A stretch of DNA of 23,445 bases from a virus, in the IMG/VR virus record IMGVR_UViG_3300032356_000013, positions 1 through 23,445 of that record. The stretch is one strand, 5' to 3'. The notes beneath the pieces were generated by a model. That model was not told the origin of the DNA. It did not search any database and was given only the letters and a program-made list of their open reading frames with translations. Positions within the stretch are counted from its first letter, which is position 1. Every line of letters begins with the position of its first letter. Positions 20,074 through 23,445 of the stretch are shown piece by piece. A program made the position numbers and the translations under genes.

Positions 20074-20414
20074 GGAAACCGGAAATGACCGAGGACAAAT
20101 ACATCGCAATCGAGGAAAGCGGACTCGGAGTGGAGTTCGTCGAGGATCTGTCGCGGCTGTCCGCGCTGCGGGACCAGATCGCCGGGCTGGAGTCCAAGGC
20201 CAGGGTGCTGAGAGAGGCGATCCAGTCCAGGATGCTGGAGAGGGGCGTCATTGCCGTGCGCGGCGCGGGCTACCGGGTTTCCGTCTCCGTGCGCGAGCGC
20301 ACGGCGATCAACGGCGACAAGCTGGTCGCCTTGGGCGTGTCGCCGGAGATCGTCAAGCGGGCTACTGACACGAGCAGCTACACCGTGCTGGACATCCGGA
20401 AGGAGAGGCAATGA
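20070..20414 (+). CDS. Small coiled-coil protein
   Basis: A 114-residue protein from ATG 20070, which overlaps the polymerase stop (ATGA), as do many neighbours; ATG 20055 and ATG 20085 are alternatives. A helix with coiled-coil character (RLSALRDQIAGLESKARVLR) leads into a beta part (AVRGAGYRVSVSVRERTAIN) and VSPEIVKRATDTSSYTVLDI. It resembles the helix-plus-strand layout of phage Gp157-type proteins but is shorter, so this is only a hint. Its stop overlaps the next ATG. Confidence 0.65.
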   Translation: MRKPEMTEDKYIAIEESGLGVEFVEDLSRLSALRDQIAGLESKARVLREAIQSRMLERGVIAVRGAGYRVSVSVRERTAINGDKLVALGVSPEIVKRATDTSSYTVLDIRKERQ

Positions 20415-20761
20415 GGGTGGTCATGCTCAACCCGCGCCTGCGCTGCGGCATTCGGCGCAGGCACTCCACCGTGCTGGTGCTCGAGGAATACGGCCATCAG
20501 ATAGAGCTGATCTTCACGTCGATGAAGGCGTTGGAGTATCTGACCGATGCGGTTGACGAGTGCGCCGACAAGCTGGTCAACGGGCAGGCCGGGGAGGAGT
20601 GGTGGAATCCCCGGGTGCCTGCGGATCGGCGGCGTCCGCCGGAGCCGCTGGACTTGCTGCATGAGGAGTCGCTTCTGGAGACTCCGGAGTTTGTCCGCCG
20701 CCGCACGGTGGCCGTACGCCGAGTCGGGCCTCCAGCCAAGCCCCCGGCGGCAGGGGGATAG
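20411..20761 (+). CDS. Hypothetical protein, overlaps an opposing gene
   Basis: A 116-residue protein, ATG 20411 overlapping the previous stop. The first 60 residues look folded (RHSTVLVLEEYGHQIELIFT, SMKALEYLTDAVDECADKLV), then the chain becomes Arg/Pro-rich (PADRRRPPEPLDLLHEESLL; RRVGPPAKPPAAGG). The last 185 bases run tail-to-tail over the 3' end of the leftward zinc-ribbon gene, so one of the two C-terminal tails may be an overrun. Unknown family. Confidence 0.6.
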   Translation: MRVVMLNPRLRCGIRRRHSTVLVLEEYGHQIELIFTSMKALEYLTDAVDECADKLVNGQAGEEWWNPRVPADRRRPPEPLDLLHEESLLETPEFVRRRTVAVRRVGPPAKPPAAGG

Positions 20762-21122
20762 CGAACCGGTTGCCGGGCGTCTGCGCGGCGGGGCAGACGT
20801 CCGGCTCCTCGTCCAGCAGCCGGAGGATCGCGGACCAGACATGGTAGGAGCGCATGACCCGGTGCAGCACGCCGCCGTGCGCCCACAATTCGCGGTGGCG
20901 GCTGCGGTCGAACTTCGGGCTGGACTCGATGATGCGGACGGCCTCGCGGGCCGCGCTCTCGGCAGCGCGGAACAAGCTGAGCAAACCCGGCTCCAGGGTG
21001 CGCAGGGCCTTGTAGTTGTCCTGCTGCGCCAGACGGCATTCCGGGCACCGGCCACCCTTGCCGGGACAGTAGCGCTGGTAGGATGCGCCGCAGTACGGGC
21101 AGATGCGGATTGCGCGGGGCAT
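20577..21122 (-). CDS. Leftward zinc-ribbon protein
   Basis: A 181-residue protein on the - strand, ATG at 21122. It begins MPRAIRICPYCGASYQRYCP and continues to CPECR: cysteines 8, 11, 26 and 29 form two CxxC knuckles (Cys19 extra), a zinc ribbon. A helical domain (LRTLEPGLLSLFRAAESAAR, LWAHGGVLHRVMRSYHVWSA) follows, then a Pro/Ala-rich tail from about residue 140. A -10-like TACAAT lies six bases before the ATG, and the GTGTA palindrome (21142-21158) sits just upstream, the same arrangement as for the HTH regulator. Perhaps it is a regulator active in the same state. The last 185 bases overlap the opposing gene 20411-20761. Confidence 0.65.
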   Translation of the reverse strand: MPRAIRICPYCGASYQRYCPGKGGRCPECRLAQQDNYKALRTLEPGLLSLFRAAESAAREAVRIIESSPKFDRSRHRELWAHGGVLHRVMRSYHVWSAILRLLDEEPDVCPAAQTPGNRFAIPLPPGAWLEARLGVRPPCGGGQTPESPEATPHAASPAAPADAADPQAPGDSTTPPRPAR

Positions 21123-21128
21123 GGCTCC

Positions 21129-21134
21129 ATTGTA
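21129..21134 (-). promoter_or_regulatory. -10 box of the zinc-ribbon gene (leaderless)
   Basis: On the - strand TACAAT is followed by GGAGCC and the ATG at 21122, so transcription would start on the start codon. GGAG is too close to the ATG to be a normal ribosome site. The -35 position overlaps the operator-like site 21142-21158. Confidence 0.45.
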
Positions 21135-21141
21135 CCTGGTA

Positions 21142-21158
21142 GTGTAAGTCTGTACACC
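21142..21158. promoter_or_regulatory. Operator-like site GTGTA-N6-TACACC, second copy
   Basis: GTGTAAGTCTGTACACC sits over the promoter of the leftward zinc-ribbon gene. It shares 14 of 17 bases with the reverse complement of the site at 10622-10639 and 15 of 17 with the site at 21337. Confidence 0.55.
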
Positions 21159-21183
21159 AATGCCCGGGTTTTGGACGCAGTTT

Positions 21184-21331
21184 GGACATCGGAAACCCGA
21201 ATTTGGACGTCTGAAGCCGGAACTTGGATGGCGCGTGGACAGCCGCCGGATGCCAGGATTCGGACTCCGGGATCCAGACGCCGGACGCCGGTACCCGGAC
21301 GCCGGATGCCGGATGCCGGACGCCCGGCTTC
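21184..21331. repeat. Degenerate 7-base tandem repeats, array C
   Basis: About 21 units with one phase slip near 21240. Upstream units: GGACATC, GGAAACC, CGAATTT, GGACGTC, TGAAGCC, GGAACTT, GGATGGC. From 21248: GGATGCC, AGGATTC, GGACTCC, GGGATCC, AGACGCC, GGACGCC, GGTACCC, GGACGCC, GGATGCC twice, GGACGCC, CGGCTTC. The unit is the reverse complement of the GGCATCC type in arrays A and B. It fills most of the 345-bp gap 21123-21467, which has no gene. Confidence 0.8.
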
Positions 21332-21336
21332 TGATA

Positions 21337-21353
21337 CTGTAAGCCTGTACACC
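21337..21353. promoter_or_regulatory. Operator-like site CTGTA-N6-TACACC, third copy
   Basis: CTGTAAGCCTGTACACC lies 195 bases from the 21142 copy in the same orientation, bracketing the heptamer array. A further palindrome ACGAA-AG-TTCGT is at 21391-21402, closer to the rightward promoter. Confidence 0.5.
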
Positions 21354-21432
21354 TCCGGCTGATTCTAGCGCAGGTCACAGTAGTGTAACCACGAAAGTTC
21401 GTATACTGTTGAAAACAAAGAGAATTTAGGTA

Positions 21433-21461
21433 TTGACAGATTCTAGCATCCGGTGCATGAT
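21433..21461 (+). promoter_or_regulatory. Strong sigma70-type promoter, leaderless for the MoxR gene
   Basis: TTGACA (21433-21438) is a perfect -35, followed by a 17-base spacer and CATGAT (21456-21461). Six bases (GGAAGC) later is ATG 21468, so transcription should begin at the start codon. The same geometry is seen at 2880-2915. Confidence 0.6.
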
Positions 21462-21467
21462 GGAAGC

Positions 21468-22559
21468 ATGAAGACAGCAGAATGGCTCACAAGCAAGGCC
21501 GTTGCCACCGGCTGCCCGGTGCTCCTGTGGGGCGAGCCTGGCATTGGCAAGACCGCCCGTCTCGCCGCATTTGCGGCTGAGGCGGGCTTTTCCTTTTTCC
21601 CCGTAGTGCTCTCGCACTACGACCCCGTGGAATTCCACGGGGTCTTGTCGGTCGACCCCGAGTCCCGGCGGGTGCACCGCGCCCTGCCGGACTGGGCGGG
21701 TCCGGAGGTGTATGACCCCGGGGCGGACTCGCTCATCTTTCTCGATGAGCTTTCCACCAGCACCCCCGCCCAGCAGGCGGCGGCGCTCAAGCTGCTCAGC
21801 GAGCGCGAGCTGGGCGGGCGCAAGCTCTCCCCTCGCTGCCGCATCGTGGCGGCAGCCAACCCCCCGGAGTGCGCCGCCGGTGGGCAGGATTTGGCGGCTC
21901 CGACCGCTAATCGCTTCGCCCACGTCCGCATGGGCGCGGATGCGGACGACTTCGCCTCCCATTTCCCCTCCCTCTGGGAGGGCGTGGGCAGCGGCCTGCA
22001 GCTGCTGCCTGCGCCTGCGGACGACGATTACCTCCGCGCCCGGGCGCTGGTCGCCGCGTTCATCAAGCGGCGTCCGGCACTGCTGCATGCGATGCCCTCT
22101 GATCCCGCCGGTCAGAGCGGACCGTGGCCGTCCCCCCGGAGTTGGGACCTTTGCTCCCGGCTGATTGCCGGCGAGCGCGACAACGAGCGCGTTCTCGCCG
22201 CCGCCGCTGCAACGGTCGGCGAAGCAGCGGCCACCGAACTCGCCGCATTCCTCCGGGAGTGCGAACTCCCGGATCCGGAGGAAATTCTCGCGGATCCCGA
22301 ATCGGTGCTGCTGCCGGAGCGCGGCGACATCTTGTACGCCGCAATGAGCGCCGCTGCGGCTGCTGCCATCGCCCGCCCGACCCGCGACCGCGTCCGCGCG
22401 GTCTGGGTGTACCTCCGCCGCGCCGCTGAGGCCGGGCACGCGGATGTGGCCGCCCCGGTCATCCGTCCCCTGCTCCAGGGGACCGGATCGGTCTTCTCGC
22501 CGGTATCTGAACCGGCGCTCCTCTCCCCGTTCCGCCGCGTGCTCGACGCGGCCAAGTAG
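21468..22559 (+). CDS. MoxR-type AAA+ ATPase
   Basis: A 363-residue protein from ATG 21468 (an in-frame GTG at 21453 lies within the promoter and is unlikely). Walker A GEPGIGKT (22-29), then FSFFPVVLSHYDPVEFHGVL, typical of MoxR proteins, Walker B LIFLDEL (89-95), sensor 1 AAANPP (128-133) and an Arg in PTANRFAHVRM (about 149). MoxR ATPases remodel or assemble partner complexes, often with a von Willebrand factor A protein encoded nearby; none is visible before the window ends. Its DNA is dense in perfect stem-loops, including a terminator-like one at 21555-21598. The C-terminal half is helical and rich in Ala. Confidence 0.85.
   Translation: MKTAEWLTSKAVATGCPVLLWGEPGIGKTARLAAFAAEAGFSFFPVVLSHYDPVEFHGVLSVDPESRRVHRALPDWAGPEVYDPGADSLIFLDELSTSTPAQQAAALKLLSERELGGRKLSPRCRIVAAANPPECAAGGQDLAAPTANRFAHVRMGADADDFASHFPSLWEGVGSGLQLLPAPADDDYLRARALVAAFIKRRPALLHAMPSDPAGQSGPWPSPRSWDLCSRLIAGERDNERVLAAAAATVGEAAATELAAFLRECELPDPEEILADPESVLLPERGDILYAAMSAAAAAAIARPTRDRVRAVWVYLRRAAEAGHADVAAPVIRPLLQGTGSVFSPVSEPALLSPFRRVLDAAK
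21555..21598 (+). terminator. Terminator-like hairpin plus T-run inside the MoxR coding region
   Basis: Arms 21555-21569 and 21572-21587 form about 15 base pairs (one bulged T, one G-T pair) around a TT loop, followed by TTTTCCTTTTT at 21588-21598. It has the shape of an intrinsic terminator but lies 87 bases after the start codon, so it may act as an attenuator when translation is low. Being in coding sequence, it may also be chance. Confidence 0.4.
21603..21644. repeat. Two adjacent perfect inverted repeats in the MoxR gene
   Basis: GTAGTGC-TCTC-GCACTAC (21603-21620) is directly followed by a 24-bp perfect palindrome (21621-21644: arms GACCCCGTGGAA and its complement, with an EcoRI-type GAATTC at the centre). 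Both lie in the codons for VVLSHYDPVEFHGV. Confidence 0.85.
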
Positions 22560-22570
22560 CCGCCTGATGA

Positions 22571-22616
22571 GTCCCCCCGTGCGGCGGGGGACGAAACACG
22601 GGGCATGCCCCCGTGT
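22571..22616. repeat. Two stem-loops between the MoxR gene and the next gene
   Basis: GTCCCCC (22571-22577) pairs with GGGGGAC (22586-22592), and ACACGGGG (22596-22603) pairs with CCCCGTGT (22609-22616) around a 5-base loop. Neither has a following T-run. They may terminate or pause transcription or protect RNA ends between the two genes. Confidence 0.6.
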
Positions 22617-22630
22617 CGCGGAGCGCCGCA

Positions 22631-23038
22631 ATGAGACAGGAAATGTCCATCCTGGCCGAACTGCTGCAGCGGACTGGTCCGCTGCCTGCGGCGCTGCCCG
22701 AGTACTCGGACTGCCGCCCGGCGGCATCGTTCGGCTTCGTGCGGTATGAGCCGGACTGGGGAGTGATCCGCAGCACCAGTGAGGACTGCGGCATCCCGCC
22801 GGTCGTCCTGCTGCGCGGATCATCGCGGGCGGATGTCGACGCCGCCATCCGGCGGCTGAGTCCGGATGCGGTCATTCTGTCGCATCCGGTGGCCATACTT
22901 TCGGTGCACGACTCTGAGCCGAGCCTGCGGCTCATGCGTGACATCTACAGGACCGCACCTTGGGTGCTCGATCAGAACCCGGACATCAAGGAAAAGATCA
23001 TTGCCTTCATAACCTTGGAAGAGCTGGAGGAACTATGA
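22631..23038 (+). CDS. Hypothetical protein after the MoxR gene
   Basis: A 135-residue protein from ATG 22631 with GGAG at 22620-22623; ATG 22643 is an alternative. Mostly alpha/beta sequence: FGFVRYEPDWGVIRSTSEDC, GIPPVVLLRGSSRADVDAAI, DAVILSHPVAILSVHDSEPS and a C-terminal helix (IKEKIIAFITLEELEEL). No motif was recognised. Its DNA also contains perfect stem-loops (22666-22685, 22862-22889) and the 12-bp palindrome CCGAGTACTCGG (22698-22709). The stop overlaps the next ATG, so it is co-transcribed with the following gene. Confidence 0.65.
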   Translation: MRQEMSILAELLQRTGPLPAALPEYSDCRPAASFGFVRYEPDWGVIRSTSEDCGIPPVVLLRGSSRADVDAAIRRLSPDAVILSHPVAILSVHDSEPSLRLMRDIYRTAPWVLDQNPDIKEKIIAFITLEELEEL

Positions 23039-23445
23039 GCATCGACAAGTCACTGCAAGCCGAACTCGAGCGCTTGCTCCTGGCTGCAACGGCCAGGGAG
23101 CCGCTCAAATGCACCCGAATTTCGACTGCCCGTCTGGGCAGTTGCCAGTGGAACTACTGGGATGTCGTCCGCTGTCAGCTAAAGCCGACGGCGGATCGCA
23201 AGCGGCTCAAGATCCACGCGCTTGAATCCGCGCGCCGGATCTACCGCAGCATCGCGAAGGCCTTGATCGAGGCCGATACACGCTACCCGGACCGGGTATT
23301 CCTCGGCCAGGGCGTTAGCCGGGTCGATCAGGTCGACCTCGCCCGGGTCATCGAATCCGCCGCTGCCTGCAATCCGGAGTATATCGCCCGGCACCCGGAG
23401 CTGCAGCAGGCGCTCGAGGCCGTCCGCGCCGCCCGGACGTTGCAG
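23035..23445 (+). CDS. Hypothetical protein, 3' end beyond the window
   Basis: ATG 23035 overlaps the previous stop (ATGA); the frame stays open for 137 residues to the last base of the window. Start: MSIDKSLQAELERLLLAATA; then NYWDVVRCQLKPTADRKRLK and a long helical part (IHALESARRIYRSIAKALIE; LQQALEAVRAARTL). A partner of the MoxR ATPase would be expected around here, but I see no von Willebrand A metal-binding motif in the visible part. Function unknown. Confidence 0.6.
   Translation, partial: MSIDKSLQAELERLLLAATAREPLKCTRISTARLGSCQWNYWDVVRCQLKPTADRKRLKIHALESARRIYRSIAKALIEADTRYPDRVFLGQGVSRVDQVDLARVIESAAACNPEYIARHPELQQALEAVRAARTLQ

Noticed and set aside
1-23445. tRNA or rRNA genes
   Set aside because: I saw no cloverleaf with the conserved GGTTCGA-type arm and no rRNA-like sequence; a covariance-model scan was not possible.

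Overview
The window reads as part of a GC-rich, double-stranded DNA tailed bacteriophage or prophage genome (Caudoviricetes-like). It starts in virion genes, continues through a lysis cassette and a DNA-modification block, passes a tyrosine recombinase and a small Cro/C1-type regulator, and ends in a long replication/recombination operon. Nearly every gene is on the + strand and packed head to tail, often with stop and start codons overlapping (ATGA, GTGA or TGATG). Only the regulator (10331-10591) and a zinc-ribbon gene (20577-21122) run leftward. The recombinase and regulator suggest a temperate or once-temperate phage. I cannot name the host. Some promoters look leaderless (-10 box six bases before ATG), while many internal genes have good Shine-Dalgarno sites.

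Layout. 1-1090: end of one virion protein and a second virion protein with four 18-residue repeats. 1130-2693: membrane-anchored coiled-coil protein, holin-like protein, a 304-bp gap with a very long hairpin and short tandem repeats, a lysozyme-like endolysin with a C-terminal membrane segment, and a low-complexity gene overlapping its end. 2915-4984: four genes of unknown function. 4984-7494: probable DNA-modification block with a PAPS-reductase-like protein, a GNAT/Mom-like protein and a cytosine-C5 methyltransferase, the last fully overlapped by a second conserved-looking frame. 7487-10307: unknowns, a minimal tyrosine recombinase and a papain-like (permuted NlpC/P60) protein. 10331-10731: regulator gene and a divergent control region with three palindromes.

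10732-20761 is the replication and recombination operon. It encodes a ribbon-helix-helix-like protein, a DinG/XPD-type Fe-S helicase, an SSB-like protein, a PD-(D/E)XK nuclease, a Sak4-like P-loop ATPase, an ERCC4-type nuclease, an uracil-DNA glycosylase fused to a DnaQ-like 3'-5' exonuclease, an HTH protein and a separate family A DNA polymerase domain. These genes would unwind, coat, resect, anneal and copy DNA. The exonuclease probably proofreads for the separate polymerase. 21123-21467 is a second divergent control region with operator-like sites and a heptamer repeat array. 21468 to the end holds a MoxR-type AAA+ ATPase and two unknown genes, the last cut by the window edge.

The most unusual items are the methyltransferase dual coding, the UDG-exonuclease fusion with a split polymerase, a set of apparently leaderless promoters with shared palindromic operators, three arrays of degenerate 7-base repeats in intergenic DNA, and a strong concentration of perfect stem-loops in and after the MoxR gene. 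All statements come from reading the sequence; no database search or folding program was run.
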